Notes: a model not told the origin generated them from the sequence alone. Positions 26,527 to 36,949 are shown, numbered from the stretch's first letter. The stretch: 64,000 nucleotides of DNA from Clostridiaceae bacterium M8S5 (GCA_029227815.1 CP118523.1:1240001-1304000), one strand, 5' to 3'. A program made the numbers and translations.

Positions 26527-27789
26527 ATGCAAGGTATAATGAAATGGATAGAAGAGGTATTCATGCCACCTATGGCTAAATTATCAGAGCAGAGGCATTT
26601 GAAAGCAATTAGAGATGGTATTATTTCCACATTATCATTGATAATAGTGGGTAGTTTCTTTTTGATAATTGCTTTTCCCCCTATACCAGCATTGGCTGAT
26701 ATGGTTAAGCCGTATATAGGCGATATACTTATACCTTTTAGAATGACTATGGGCTTGATGTCACTATACGCTGCTTATGGCATGGGATATTCGCTTGCTA
26801 AGTCTTACAAGCTTGATGGTGTATCAGGAGGGGTATTATCATTAGCAGCATTTTTGATGACAGTAATGCCTGTGGCTGTAGAAGCACCAAAGGGAGTTGG
26901 AAGGGCTATTCCTATGGCACCTCTTGGAGGTTCGGGGATGTTTGTTGCAATATTATCGATGATATTTGCTGTAGAGATTTTACGTTTATTTAAAAGCAAA
27001 AACATCACAATCAAGATGCCAGAGCAAGTTCCAGAGTCTGTTGCAAGATCATTTGAAGCTCTATTTCCTGCTATGGCTATAGTTACGATAGTATGGATAG
27101 TTAGAGTTTTACTTAAGTTTGATATAAACTCATTTATAGAATCATTATTAAAACCAGTTGTTAATGTTACTGGAGATTCATTATTGGGTGTTATAGTTCC
27201 AATTTTATTTATTACAGTATTATGGAGTGCAGGTATACATGGTATGTCTGTAATAGGGTCATTAGTTAGACCTATATGGTTAGTTTTACTTGATGAAAAC
27301 GTTGCAGCAGCTGCAGCAGGTAAAGCACTACCTCATATAGCTCCAGAACCTTTTTTCCAATGGTTTATATGGATAGGTGGAGCGGGTGCTACATTAGGTT
27401 TATGTATATTGCTTTGTTTTTCTAAATCTGAATATTTAAAAAGAGTAGGAAGATTTTCAATAATACCAGGTATATTTAATATCAATGAGCCTTTGATGTT
27501 CGGAGCACCTATTGTAATGAATCCTTTATTAGCTATACCATTTATATTAGTCCCTGTTGTTAACGGTATTATAGCGTTTTTAGTAACCAATGCAGGTATA
27601 GTTGAAAAGGTTTCCATAATAGCTCCTTGGACACTTCCAGCTCCTATAGGTGCATTTATGGCAACAGGAGGAGATTATATGGCTATTGTTCTGGCGGTAG
27701 TTAATATTGGGATATCGTTGATTTTATACTACCCGTTCTTTAAAGCATATGAGAAAAAAATGATATTAGAAGAACACCAACAAGCATAA
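26527..27789 (+). CDS. PTS lactose/cellobiose-family IIC permease
   Basis: The 420-residue membrane permease has about ten segments. Family motifs include LWSAGIHGMSVIG near residue 238 and IPGIFNINEPLMFGAPIV near residue 315, which line the sugar site in IIC-Lac proteins. It transports and phosphorylates a beta-linked disaccharide or similar sugar. Ribosome site GGAGGGTG. The nearby MupG-like hydrolase suggests the sugar may come from peptidoglycan. Confidence 0.93.
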   Translation: MQGIMKWIEEVFMPPMAKLSEQRHLKAIRDGIISTLSLIIVGSFFLIIAFPPIPALADMVKPYIGDILIPFRMTMGLMSLYAAYGMGYSLAKSYKLDGVSGGVLSLAAFLMTVMPVAVEAPKGVGRAIPMAPLGGSGMFVAILSMIFAVEILRLFKSKNITIKMPEQVPESVARSFEALFPAMAIVTIVWIVRVLLKFDINSFIESLLKPVVNVTGDSLLGVIVPILFITVLWSAGIHGMSVIGSLVRPIWLVLLDENVAAAAAGKALPHIAPEPFFQWFIWIGGAGATLGLCILLCFSKSEYLKRVGRFSIIPGIFNINEPLMFGAPIVMNPLLAIPFILVPVVNGIIAFLVTNAGIVEKVSIIAPWTLPAPIGAFMATGGDYMAIVLAVVNIGISLILYYPFFKAYEKKMILEEHQQA

Positions 27790-27798
27790 TTTATGGTG

Positions 27799-27828
27799 AG
27801 AGCTGTGTGTTATTTTCAACATAGCTCT
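27799..27828 (+). other. Intercistronic hairpin between IIC and IIA
   Basis: AGAGCTGTGT pairs with ACATAGCTCT (one G-T) across a 10-base loop. No T-run follows, so it is more likely an mRNA processing or stability element than a terminator. Confidence 0.5.
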
Positions 27829-27865
27829 TAGCCAACTTAACTTTATTAAGAGGGAGGCATTATAT

Positions 27866-28186
27866 ATGGAACAGGAGATATTTGAAATTATACTACATGG
27901 CGGAGATGCAAGAGCTTTAGCCTATGAATCATTAAAATTAGCAAAAGAGGGAAAAATAAAAGAAGCAAAAGATAAATTAATAGAATCTCAAAAAGAATTG
28001 GACTTAGCACATAATACCCAGACTAAACTCATTCAACTAGAAGCGGGTGGAAATCAATACAAAATATCTCTATTGTTAATACATGCTCAAGATCAATTAA
28101 TGACTGCAATATGTGAAAAAAGTTTAATAGAGAATATGGTAATGATGTATGAAGAGATAAATCAGATTAAAAAGCAACAAAAATAG
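27866..28186 (+). CDS. PTS lactose/cellobiose-family IIA component
   Basis: The 106-residue helical protein is of the IIA-Lac type. The phosphohistidine candidate is His73 in LLIHAQDQLM. It accepts phosphate from HPr and passes it to IIB. It opens with the typical EIILHGGDARALAYESL helix. Ribosome site AGAGGGAGG. With IIB and IIC this makes a complete sugar transporter. Confidence 0.92.
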   Translation: MEQEIFEIILHGGDARALAYESLKLAKEGKIKEAKDKLIESQKELDLAHNTQTKLIQLEAGGNQYKISLLLIHAQDQLMTAICEKSLIENMVMMYEEINQIKKQQK

Positions 28187-28198
28187 GAGGCGGATATA

Positions 28199-28480
28199 GT
28201 GAATATTCTACTAAAAGCTATTGGTATGTTTATATTAGTTATAGGAGGTGTCAAATTAACACATATTATTAATAGTAGGTATACAGTTAATAGATGGATA
28301 TTAGGTTTTACAGCTCCATTGGTATTGATAATACCTAAGATAATTAGTAAAAACTTGAATTCAGTAGTATGGAATATATTGCAAATCATTTTTTCGCTAC
28401 AATGTATAATGTTTTTCGAAATCACAAGAGAAATGCTAGAAAAGAAGAAATCAATGAGTATCTATAAGAAAGGAAAATAA
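28199..28480 (+). CDS. Small membrane protein in the PTS operon
   Basis: The 93-residue protein has about three hydrophobic stretches (residues 4-24, 33-50 and 55-72) and a lysine-rich C-terminal tail. The start is GTG at 28199 behind AGGAGGCGG, 12 bases after IIA. I do not recognise its family. Its position inside the operon suggests a helper or regulator of the permease; there is no direct evidence. Confidence 0.65.
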   Translation: MNILLKAIGMFILVIGGVKLTHIINSRYTVNRWILGFTAPLVLIIPKIISKNLNSVVWNILQIIFSLQCIMFFEITREMLEKKKSMSIYKKGK

Positions 28481-28555
28481 TGGAAAGCTACACTTGTGCT
28501 ACTTTATAGTATAATTGGTTTTAATGAGAAGCCTTAATATCTAGGAGGTCATATA

Positions 28556-31198
28556 ATGAACTTAGATGTTATATATAAAACGATAAAAGAGTTATGTAGG
28601 TTACAGTTTAGTAATAATGGTAATATATTAGGCGTTACTACTAATGAGTTAGCAAAGTTATTACAGCTACAAAGATCTAATGTATCTAGAGAATTGAGTA
28701 AATTGTATAATGACAATAAGATAAAAAAGAAACAAGGAAAGCCTGTTATGTACTATGTAGATGATACTATAAAGGAGTCGAATGAGGAAAAATGTATCTT
28801 TAAAAGTGTTATAGGTTACAATGGGAGCCTAAAGCATCAAGTTTCTCTTGCTAAAGCAGCAATAGTTTATCCACCAAAAGGTTTGCATACGTTAATATTA
28901 GGAGAAACAGGAGTTGGAAAGTCTTTTTTTGCACAGTGTATGTTCAAATACGCAGTTGAAACAAATAGAATAAAGAACAACAAATTTATAGTATTTAATT
29001 GTGCTGACTATGCTAATAACCCTCATCTGTTGATTTCGCATATTTTTGGAGTGAAGAAGGGAGCTTATACTGGTGCAGATGAGGATAAAACAGGCATAAT
29101 AGAAAAAGCTAGGAATGGAATACTGTTTTTGGATGAAGTCCATAGATTGCAAGCAGAAGGTCAAGAAATGCTATTTACACTTATAGATAAAGGAAAATAT
29201 ACACCACTAGGAAGTACTAGCGAGATACCTATAGAATTAATGATAATATGTGCTACTACCGAAAACATAAATGCATCGTTATTAAGAACATTTACTAGAA
29301 GAATACCAGTTATTATTAATTTGCCAACATTATCAGATAGAGGAAATGATGAAAGATTAAAAATCATAAAGACATTCATAGAGGAAGAAGCTAAAAGGAT
29401 AAAAAAAGAAATAAGTATTGATGAACAGGTACTATCAGCTATGATGAATTATGATTGTAAAAACAATATAGGGCAGTTAAAAAGCGATATACAAATAACT
29501 TGTGCTAAAGCATTTCTAAGGAGTATTGGAGAAGACAATACAGTAAGGTTAATGCTAACTGATTTGAATGAAGAAGCACGCAATGGAATACTTAAGACTA
29601 AAAAAATAATACCTAACAATTGGGGAATAAAAAGTGATGATTTATTAGCTATTAATAAGATAGAGAGGCTAGAGGACAAATATAATGTTTCTCAAAACAT
29701 TTATGATTTTATAGAAAATAGATGTAGTGAGCTTAGTAAAAAAGGCTATGATAACGAATCCATTAAGAATAGATTAACTTATGAATTAGAGGATTTCATC
29801 AATATTTATCTTAAAAACGTTAATACAAACCATGATGATAGTGAAATCAAAAATTTAGTCAATAGTAAGTTATATGAAATGTTAAAAAACTATATGATTT
29901 TAGCAGAATATAAACTTAAAAAAACTATATCAAAAAAAGTATTTTTAGGTTTATTAATACACATCAATATTTTTCTAAATAAAAAAAGAGTTGAAGTAGT
30001 AAATCCTAAAATAGATGAAATAAGGAAAAAATATTCTCAAGAATTTAAGGTGGCTATAAAGCTTGCAGAAAAAATAGAAGAATTATTTGAAATAGATGTG
30101 CCTTTAGGAGAAATAGGCCTTATTACTATGTTTTTTGCAGGAGAAAGAATTAAAGAAAAGAATAAGGTTGCAATATTAGTTGCAATGCATGGAGAAACAA
30201 CAGCGAGTTCAATGGCAAAGGTAGCAAATAATTTATTAGGAGTTAATCATGTAAAAGCTTATGACATGAACTTAAACATTAAGCCACAAACTGCACTCAA
30301 AGAAGTAGAAGAGCTGATAAAAAAAACAGATGAAGGAATGGGAACAATTTTAATTGTGGACATGGGGTCGTTATGTTATTTTGGCAGGATTATAGAGCAG
30401 AGAACTAGAATAAAGGTGAAAACTTTAGATATGGCTTCGACACCTACTGTTATTGAAGCATCCAGAAAGGCTCTAAATTATTGTTCGTTAGATGAAATAA
30501 TAGAGTCAATACATAAAGACAAAAAATATTTAAGTAAAATATTTAATAATCCAGTACAATACAAAAAAGATGTAATTGTTACTGCTTGTTTGACAGGAGA
30601 AGGAACCGCTTTGAAACTTAAGGAGCTATTAGAGCAAAAATATGGATTAGACAAGTATGAGATAATTAATCTAAGTATTGAAGATAAAGAAAACTTTAAA
30701 ATAATAATAAAAGATTTGCAAAGAAAAAACAATATTAAGTTTATAGTATCAGCGTTTAATCCTCATATTGAGGGAATCCAATATATATCTATACAAGATT
30801 TATTTGCAGAGTTCTATGGTTCTGATTTCTTGATAGATAATAAAGATGATAGAGTAAATCGGATAAAGAATGTATTCAGTGAATATATGAATATTTCAAA
30901 TAGTGAATATGTCGTTGATTCATTTATGGAAATATTACTATATATGAGGGATACATTTAACATACAATTAGATGATGAAAAATTTAATGGCTTAATGATG
31001 CATTATGGAAGTTTAATTGAAAAGTTAAAAAACAAAGAAAATACACCTGAATGTAAAAAATTTAGTTTTATAATTAATAGATATGAGCAAAATTTTAACG
31101 CTCTTAAAAACAAATTAGTTCAAATAGATAGCAAAATAGGCGTTGAATTTAAGGATAAAGATATTGCAAACTTGGTGGAGATAATATTTGAAGTATGA
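28556..31198 (+). CDS. LevR-type sigma-54 activator with PTS regulation domains
   Basis: The 880-residue activator has an N-terminal winged helix (about 1-70) and an AAA+ domain with Walker A GETGVGKS (116-123), sigma-54-contact loop GAYTGA (169-174) and Walker B ILFLDEVHR. PRD1 follows (about 440-535), then a IIA-Man-like domain with His545 in AMHGETTAS, a IIB-Gat-like segment with Cys678 in TACLTGEG, and PRD2 (about 785-875). This is the full LevR layout. It should open the sigma-54 promoter at 26130 when the PTS substrate is present. The Tyr in GAYTGA replaces the usual Phe but is found in this subgroup. Confidence 0.94.
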   Translation: MNLDVIYKTIKELCRLQFSNNGNILGVTTNELAKLLQLQRSNVSRELSKLYNDNKIKKKQGKPVMYYVDDTIKESNEEKCIFKSVIGYNGSLKHQVSLAKAAIVYPPKGLHTLILGETGVGKSFFAQCMFKYAVETNRIKNNKFIVFNCADYANNPHLLISHIFGVKKGAYTGADEDKTGIIEKARNGILFLDEVHRLQAEGQEMLFTLIDKGKYTPLGSTSEIPIELMIICATTENINASLLRTFTRRIPVIINLPTLSDRGNDERLKIIKTFIEEEAKRIKKEISIDEQVLSAMMNYDCKNNIGQLKSDIQITCAKAFLRSIGEDNTVRLMLTDLNEEARNGILKTKKIIPNNWGIKSDDLLAINKIERLEDKYNVSQNIYDFIENRCSELSKKGYDNESIKNRLTYELEDFINIYLKNVNTNHDDSEIKNLVNSKLYEMLKNYMILAEYKLKKTISKKVFLGLLIHINIFLNKKRVEVVNPKIDEIRKKYSQEFKVAIKLAEKIEELFEIDVPLGEIGLITMFFAGERIKEKNKVAILVAMHGETTASSMAKVANNLLGVNHVKAYDMNLNIKPQTALKEVEELIKKTDEGMGTILIVDMGSLCYFGRIIEQRTRIKVKTLDMASTPTVIEASRKALNYCSLDEIIESIHKDKKYLSKIFNNPVQYKKDVIVTACLTGEGTALKLKELLEQKYGLDKYEIINLSIEDKENFKIIIKDLQRKNNIKFIVSAFNPHIEGIQYISIQDLFAEFYGSDFLIDNKDDRVNRIKNVFSEYMNISNSEYVVDSFMEILLYMRDTFNIQLDDEKFNGLMMHYGSLIEKLKNKENTPECKKFSFIINRYEQNFNALKNKLVQIDSKIGVEFKDKDIANLVEIIFEV

Positions 31199-31212
31199 GA
31201 GGAGATTTAAAT

Positions 31213-32316
31213 ATGCATAGATTAGGGATATCAGTATATCCAAACCATTCAAAATTAAAAGATAATATAGAATATATAAAAATGGCCGCAAAATATGGAT
31301 TTAGTAGAGTGTTTACTTGTCTACTATCAGTGAATGGTGACAAAGAAGAAATTATAAAAGAGTTCAAAGAAATTATTTCAGTGGCTAATAAAAATAATAT
31401 GAAAGTTATTGCAGATGTAAGTCCTAAAATATTCAGTGAACTAAATATAAGTTATAAAGATTTATCATTTTTTCATGAATTAGGGGCATATGGTGTAAGG
31501 TTGGATTTGGGATTTACAGGAAACGAGGAATCTCTTATGACATTTAATCCATATGGTTTGAAAATAGAAATTAATATGAGTAATGATACATCGTATTTAG
31601 ATAACATAATAAAGTACAAGCCTAATACAGAGAATTTGTTAGGATGTCATAATTTTTATCCACATAGATACTCTGGACTTGAATACAACCATTTTATAAA
31701 ATGTTGCAAGAATTTTAAGAAATACGGCATAACAACCGCTGCTTTTGTAAATTCACCTACAGCAACATTTGGACCTTGGCCTGTAAAAGAAGGATTGTGC
31801 ACTTTGGAAATGCATAGAACTAAAACCCTAAAAGCACAAGTAAAACATCTATTAAACCTTGGATTTATAGACGATATAATAATAGCTAATGCATTTGCAA
31901 GTGAAGATGAGTTAAGAATAATGAACGATATAAACAAAAGCATGATTGAATTAGATGTTGAATTAGTTGATGATATCCCTGATCTTGAAAGAAAAATAGT
32001 AATAGATGAAAATCATTTTAACAGGGGAGATATATCAGAATACATGATTAGATCAACACAAAGTAGAGTAAAATATAGAAATCATACCTTCGAGCCATTT
32101 AATACACCTGATATCAAAAGAGGTGATGTATTAATTGATACATCTTTATATGGACATTATGCAGGTGAGTTACAAATAGCGTTAAAAGATATGGAGAACT
32201 CAGGTAAAACGAATGTTGTTGGAAGAATAGATGAAGATGAGATATTTCTTCTAGATAGTATTGAACCTTGGCAAAAATTTTGTTTTAAATTAAAACAAGC
32301 TGATGTTAGCAAATAA
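31213..32316 (+). CDS. MupG/DUF871-family hydrolase
   Basis: The protein of about 367 residues has an N-terminal TIM barrel (about 1-240, beginning LGISVYPNHS) and a smaller C-terminal beta domain (about 255-360). This is the DUF871 layout; the characterised member MupG is a 6-phospho-N-acetylmuramidase that cleaves MurNAc-6P-GlcNAc. The start at 31213 has GAGAGGAGA upstream; a longer frame from 31195 would read through it. It is the only sugar hydrolase in the PTS operon, so it probably cleaves the phosphorylated disaccharide brought in by IIBCA. Confidence 0.82.
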   Translation: MHRLGISVYPNHSKLKDNIEYIKMAAKYGFSRVFTCLLSVNGDKEEIIKEFKEIISVANKNNMKVIADVSPKIFSELNISYKDLSFFHELGAYGVRLDLGFTGNEESLMTFNPYGLKIEINMSNDTSYLDNIIKYKPNTENLLGCHNFYPHRYSGLEYNHFIKCCKNFKKYGITTAAFVNSPTATFGPWPVKEGLCTLEMHRTKTLKAQVKHLLNLGFIDDIIIANAFASEDELRIMNDINKSMIELDVELVDDIPDLERKIVIDENHFNRGDISEYMIRSTQSRVKYRNHTFEPFNTPDIKRGDVLIDTSLYGHYAGELQIALKDMENSGKTNVVGRIDEDEIFLLDSIEPWQKFCFKLKQADVSK

Positions 32317-32340
32317 GATACTATAATAATTCTAGAGGTA

Positions 32341-32378
32341 GCAGAAAGTATAAATTAAAAAGATATACTTTCTGCTTC
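32341..32378. terminator. 12-bp-stem terminator between convergent genes
   Basis: GCAGAAAGTATA (32341-32352) pairs exactly with TATACTTTCTGC (32364-32375). The right arm lies within the last codons of the minus-strand gene. It can serve both the PTS operon and that gene. Confidence 0.75.
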
Positions 32379-33107
32379 AAGTATTTTTTTGTAGTTTTTA
32401 TTATCGTGAGTATACTTTAAATACGGTTTTAATATAAAATATCCATGATCATCATTTAAAAGAAAATTTACTCTCAAGAGGCACTTTTCATCAGGAAATA
32501 TGGCTACTTTACTATTCAAATAATAATAGTTTATACCATTTTTTGAATAAGCTATGCTTATCTTATCAAACACATCATTTCCAATTATTATATCAGTTAT
32601 ATAAGCTGTTTTATCTGACACATTTTTAATCAAAGCATGATAATTGTCATCCTCTAATATTGCTTTTTCCAGTTGTAGTATTTTTTTAGGAAATAATTCA
32701 ACATGTTTAGTAGGTGAATTATTATTTTTATTTCCTAATATATCAAAGGTCAGATTTTTAGTGTCAAATGTGTATATATCATTATTAATTTGTGTTATGA
32801 AACTGTTATATGTGTATTTGCCAGCAATATCTTCTCTAAACATAAATTGAAGGATATTTTTATAAAGCAGATTAGTTTTAAAACCAAAAAGCGCATTGTC
32901 ATGGTATAAATTTCTAATAGAATAGCTTCCACTATAGGTTTTATCAAGGTTTATTCGTAAATCTACAGTGCTATTTTCATAAGCACAAAAATAGCCTTTT
33001 ATTGGTACTGGCTTATCTACATTTAAATCTTGAGCAGATCTATGAGAACTAAAATAAAATGACAGTAATAATGTAATAAAACACATTAAAATAGTTTTTC
33101 TTTTCAT
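32355..33107 (-). CDS. Exported protein of unknown function
   Basis: The 250-residue protein has an N-terminal signal peptide (KRKTILMCFITLLLSFYF), then a polar, beta-rich region with no recognised domain. There is no lipobox Cys at the cleavage region, so it is probably secreted or retained at the wall. AAGGAGAGA precedes the ATG. It is divergent from the chemoreceptor gene and transcribed alone. Confidence 0.65.
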   Translation of the reverse strand: MKRKTILMCFITLLLSFYFSSHRSAQDLNVDKPVPIKGYFCAYENSTVDLRINLDKTYSGSYSIRNLYHDNALFGFKTNLLYKNILQFMFREDIAGKYTYNSFITQINNDIYTFDTKNLTFDILGNKNNNSPTKHVELFPKKILQLEKAILEDDNYHALIKNVSDKTAYITDIIIGNDVFDKISIAYSKNGINYYYLNSKVAIFPDEKCLLRVNFLLNDDHGYFILKPYLKYTHDNKNYKKILEAESISF

Positions 33108-33282
33108 AATTATCTCTCCTTATTCTATTTATATTTTGCCTGATATTATAAAAATAAAAAGGTATTTTTATAATTAAAATAAGGAAAAATTAGTTTGTTT
33201 TCATTATAAAAGAAAAAAAAGTAAAAAAATCGAAGGAAATCTAACTAAAATGTCAAATTAATTATTATGGAGGAGGGATGTC

Positions 33283-35094
33283 GTGATAAAATATATTTTA
33301 ATAATTATTGTGTTAGTTGAACTTATATATATTATTTATAGTATTATCAAACGTAGAAAATTAAACAAAAGAATAACAAGCTATTTGGATGAAATAACTA
33401 AGGGGAATTATAATGTAAACTTTAAAATTAATAAAGATATTGATAATAGTATGAATAAGATGTTAAAAGCTCAAAAAGATTTAATAAACAATATGAAAAT
33501 ATTGGTTAATAAGAGTTCTATAAATATAGCCAACTGTAACTTTGTAACAGAGGATGTAAGAATAGATATGAAAGAAATTACAGCGCATATTGATCAAGTA
33601 GCGGCAGGAATGCAAAATCAAACTACTAGTATGCTTTCTATTAATTCATTCATAAACAAAGTATACGAGAATTTTTTACTATCAAAAGAACATTTTCAAA
33701 ATGTTATGATAGAGATGAGTAGTACTAAAAATATTATACAAAATAGCACAGATGATATTACAAAATGTTTAGAAAACTTCAATCAATTAGATAAAGAAGT
33801 CAACGAGTATAAAGTACAAGTTGATTTATTAGATGAAAAGGCATCAGAAGTTAATGTGTTTATAAAATCAATAGAAGATTTATCTGAGCAAACAAGCTTA
33901 TTAGCATTAAATGCTGCTATAGAAGCTGCACGAAGTGGAGAACATGGTAGAGGATTTGCTGTAGTCGCAGATGAAATCAAAAAGCTATCAGGACAAACAG
34001 AGGACTTTACATATAAAATCAAAGAACTATTAAGTAATATTAGTACTTCGGCAAATGATATGAAAAAATCCATAGAAGCAGTTGCTAAAAAAATACAAGA
34101 TGATTCTGTAAATTTACAGCAATCAACTAGTTTGCTCGCTAATGCAGTTGATTTGGTAAGTAGTTTAAATGACAATACCAAAGAGTATAATCAAAATCTA
34201 AATGAATTGGTCGGTGAGTTTTCAAGTATTAAAGAAGTAGTAAGCAATCTAACAAGCAATGCAGAAATAATTACTACATCTGCAACAGATATCAATATAT
34301 CTGCACAGGAAGAAATTAAGGACATGAATATTATTAATAAGAGCATAACAGAGGTATCAAAATTTAACAACAAAATGTCAAGAGAGCTAGAGAGTATAGC
34401 AGATGATAGTGATAATGTTATAAATCTAGTAGCAACTCCATATCCACCATTTACATATTATAATGAAGAAACAGGTAAAGTTGTGGGTATAGATATAGAC
34501 ATTATCAAAGAAGTATTTGGTAGACATGAAAAAAAAGTCAATATAATATACAGTGATTGGGACAATGCTTTAAGAATGTTAAAGGAAGGTAAAGCAGACA
34601 TCATAAATGCAATAAGCATAGACGAGGATAGGAAAAAATTAATGGACTTTAGTTTTGCTTATAGAGATGGTGGCGACGATATAATATTAAGTATAAATCA
34701 GGATTTTGATATAAGGACATATAGAGATTTATGTGACCACAGTGTAGGAATTATAGAGGGATATAGTTATAGTAAAGAATTTGATACAGATAATAAAATA
34801 AACAAAGAAGTCAGCCTAAATGAAAAAAATCTATTTAAGAAATTGATAAAAAAGCAAATTGATTGTATTGTGATGAATGAGTATACAGCTAAATTTTACA
34901 TGGAGGCATTTAGCGTATTAGAAGATACAAAGGTACATTCATTTAAGTTCAAAGCAAGTGATTCTAGCGAACACAGATTAGGTATTGTGAAGAAAGACAA
35001 ACTTAATGGTATAGATAAGATATTTGAAAGTGAGTACAAGAGTATGATGAATGATGGTAGCATAAAAGAAATATTGAGAAAATATAATTGTTAA
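33283..35094 (+). CDS. Chemoreceptor-like protein with C-terminal solute-binding domain
   Basis: The 603-residue protein has a single membrane segment at about 4-22 and a helical region at about 60-200. The MCP signalling tip lies at about 200-240 ([32 protein letters not shown]), with a return helix to about 370. A family-3 extracellular solute-binding domain fills about 378-603 ([20 protein letters not shown], then [10 protein letters not shown]). With only one membrane segment the whole body should be on one side; MCP signalling must be cytoplasmic, so the amino-acid-binding fold appears to be cytoplasmic too. GTG start behind GGAGGAGGG. No che genes are nearby. Confidence 0.85.
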   Translation: MIKYILIIIVLVELIYIIYSIIKRRKLNKRITSYLDEITKGNYNVNFKINKDIDNSMNKMLKAQKDLINNMKILVNKSSINIANCNFVTEDVRIDMKEITAHIDQVAAGMQNQTTSMLSINSFINKVYENFLLSKEHFQNVMIEMSSTKNIIQNSTDDITKCLENFNQLDKEVNEYKVQVDLLDEKASEVNVFIKSIEDLSEQTSLLALNAAIEAARSGEHGRGFAVVADEIKKLSGQTEDFTYKIKELLSNISTSANDMKKSIEAVAKKIQDDSVNLQQSTSLLANAVDLVSSLNDNTKEYNQNLNELVGEFSSIKEVVSNLTSNAEIITTSATDINISAQEEIKDMNIINKSITEVSKFNNKMSRELESIADDSDNVINLVATPYPPFTYYNEETGKVVGIDIDIIKEVFGRHEKKVNIIYSDWDNALRMLKEGKADIINAISIDEDRKKLMDFSFAYRDGGDDIILSINQDFDIRTYRDLCDHSVGIIEGYSYSKEFDTDNKINKEVSLNEKNLFKKLIKKQIDCIVMNEYTAKFYMEAFSVLEDTKVHSFKFKASDSSEHRLGIVKKDKLNGIDKIFESEYKSMMNDGSIKEILRKYNC

Positions 35095-35872
35095 ATTACA
35101 AGGAGTGCTGGGTTGTGGCACTCCTTTATTTGTTTGATAGATCGTATATTCTACACATTACAGTTTTACTTGCAAGTAACTATGAAGAATCTGAATTAGG
35201 GTCATGTTATGAAGTGTGGGTCATTATTTTTTGTGGGAAGCATTAAAAAACATTATTCTAACTCGGAAAAGCATCTGTTTTTTTGATTGTAAAGATGATA
35301 AAACAGATGCTTCAATGTCGTTTACGAACAATGTTTTTCAGCTTCTAGTAGGTATAATGATTGTTCATTTTTTAGGGCAAGCCTTTGGAGTGTGAAAAAG
35401 ATGCCCATTGAAAAGAATAGTTCATTGGTGAAAGGGAAATCGAAGATAATCTTTTCGGTGCAGTAGAGAAGCTGTTTCCAATAATTTAAGTAGAAGCGAT
35501 GAAGAAACAGCTCCTCAAATTTACCTACAAGAAAAATTTTTCGATTCCCCTAGTTATACTATTGGTTAAAATACAAATAGTAGTTAAGTTGGTTCAACAA
35601 TGATTGTAAAATTAATAAAATTTGTAGTTTCATCAAAGTAAATAAAACAATCAAAATACAAAAGTTGTTTTAAGTAACCATAAGACTCACAGCGATAATC
35701 TAACAATGTAACAAAGAAGCATATCCGTTTTTCTGAAGAAGCGACTTTAGAGGATTTGTTCCTACAACGCTTTTGCTTATATAATTAGGAACAAGTTCTA
35801 TACGGAGTCCGTAAGAAATTAGGATATGCTTCTTATCATCAATAACTATTTATTTTGTCACAATAAAATAAT
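35095..35872. other. 778-bp convergent intergenic region rich in nested hairpins
   Basis: No open frame with a ribosome site is seen. Several strong dyads are: AAGCATCTGTTT (35269-35280) with AAACAGATGCTT (35301-35312); GGGAAATCGAA (35434-35444) with TTCGATTCCC (35540-35549), enclosing AGCTGTTTC (35470) with GAAACAGCT (35504); and AGAAGCATATCC (35715-35726) with GGATATGCTTCT (35822-35833), enclosing TTGTTCCTA with TAGGAACAA. The region lies beyond the 3' ends of both flanking genes. One hairpin may end the leuCDB transcript; the rest is unexplained. Confidence 0.6.
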
Positions 35873-36949
35873 CTACACTAAATTATCAATCACAAGTTGT
35901 CCCATTTCTTGAGTTGAAACAAGAGTATTACCATCACTCATGATATCAGCAGTACGGTATCCTTTATCTAGAACTTTCTGTACAGCAGTCTCTATGCAGT
36001 CAGCTTCCTTGATTAAACCAAAGGAGTATTTAAGCATCATACTTGCAGAAAGAATAGTTGCTAAAGGGTTAGCTATATTTTTTCCAGCAATATCTGGTGC
36101 AGATCCATGACTTGGTTCATATAACCCAAAGTTATAATCAGAAAGACTTGCAGAAGGCAACATACCTATAGAGCCTGTCAATACACTAGCTTCATCTGAT
36201 AATATATCTCCAAACATATTTGAAGTTAGTACTACATCAAATTGATGAGGGTTGCATATTAGTTGCATAGCAGCATTATCTACCAACATGTGTTTTAGCG
36301 TTATATCAGGATATTCTTTTGCCAAATATTCAACAGTTTTTCTCCATAGCCTTGAAGTTTCGAGTACGTTTTGCTTATCTATGCTAGTAACAATTTTATT
36401 TCGCTTTCTAGCTGTTTCAAAAGCTATTCTAGCTATTCTAATTATTTCGGATGTATTGTAGTGTTCAGTATCATAAGCGTATTCAATACCATCCATATTG
36501 TTACATTTACCTTTGTCTCCGAAGTATATTCCACCTGTTAACTCTCTAACTATACAAATGTTAAAGCCATCTTTTATAATTTCATCTTTTAAGGGACAAG
36601 AGTCTTTTAGTGCTGTGTACATATAAGCCGGTCTGATATTTGCAAATAGATTTAATTCTTTTCTAATTTTAAGTAAACCTGCCTCAGGACGTTTATCACC
36701 GTCTACATCGTCCCATTTAGGACCACCAACAGCCCCCAAAAGAACAGCATCACTATTTTTACATAATTCTAGTGTTTCGATTGGTAAAGAACTTTGTTTT
36801 TTATCATATGCTATGCCACCAATTAAAGCTTCAGAAAAGTTAAAATTGTGGTTATATATTTTTCCTATCTTGTTTAATACTTTAACTGCCTCAGTAGTTA
36901 TCTCTGGACCAATTCCATCGCCCGGTAATAAAGCTATATTTAGATTCAA
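35873..36949 (-). CDS. leuB: 3-Isopropylmalate dehydrogenase
   Basis: The 358-residue cytoplasmic enzyme oxidises and decarboxylates 3-isopropylmalate in leucine synthesis. Family motifs: [12 protein letters not shown] at the N terminus, [28 protein letters not shown], and [20 protein letters not shown]. The start is TTG at 36949, with GGAGGT 6 bases upstream. It is the last gene of the leuC-leuD-leuB operon, 11 bases after leuD. Confidence 0.97.
   Translation of the reverse strand: MNLNIALLPGDGIGPEITTEAVKVLNKIGKIYNHNFNFSEALIGGIAYDKKQSSLPIETLELCKNSDAVLLGAVGGPKWDDVDGDKRPEAGLLKIRKELNLFANIRPAYMYTALKDSCPLKDEIIKDGFNICIVRELTGGIYFGDKGKCNNMDGIEYAYDTEHYNTSEIIRIARIAFETARKRNKIVTSIDKQNVLETSRLWRKTVEYLAKEYPDITLKHMLVDNAAMQLICNPHQFDVVLTSNMFGDILSDEASVLTGSIGMLPSASLSDYNFGLYEPSHGSAPDIAGKNIANPLATILSASMMLKYSFGLIKEADCIETAVQKVLDKGYRTADIMSDGNTLVSTQEMGQLVIDNLV

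Noticed and set aside
26185-28186. A chitobiose or cellobiose PTS with a phospho-beta-glucosidase
   Set aside because: No GH1- or GH4-type gene is in the operon; the only hydrolase is MupG-like. The sugar remains undetermined.
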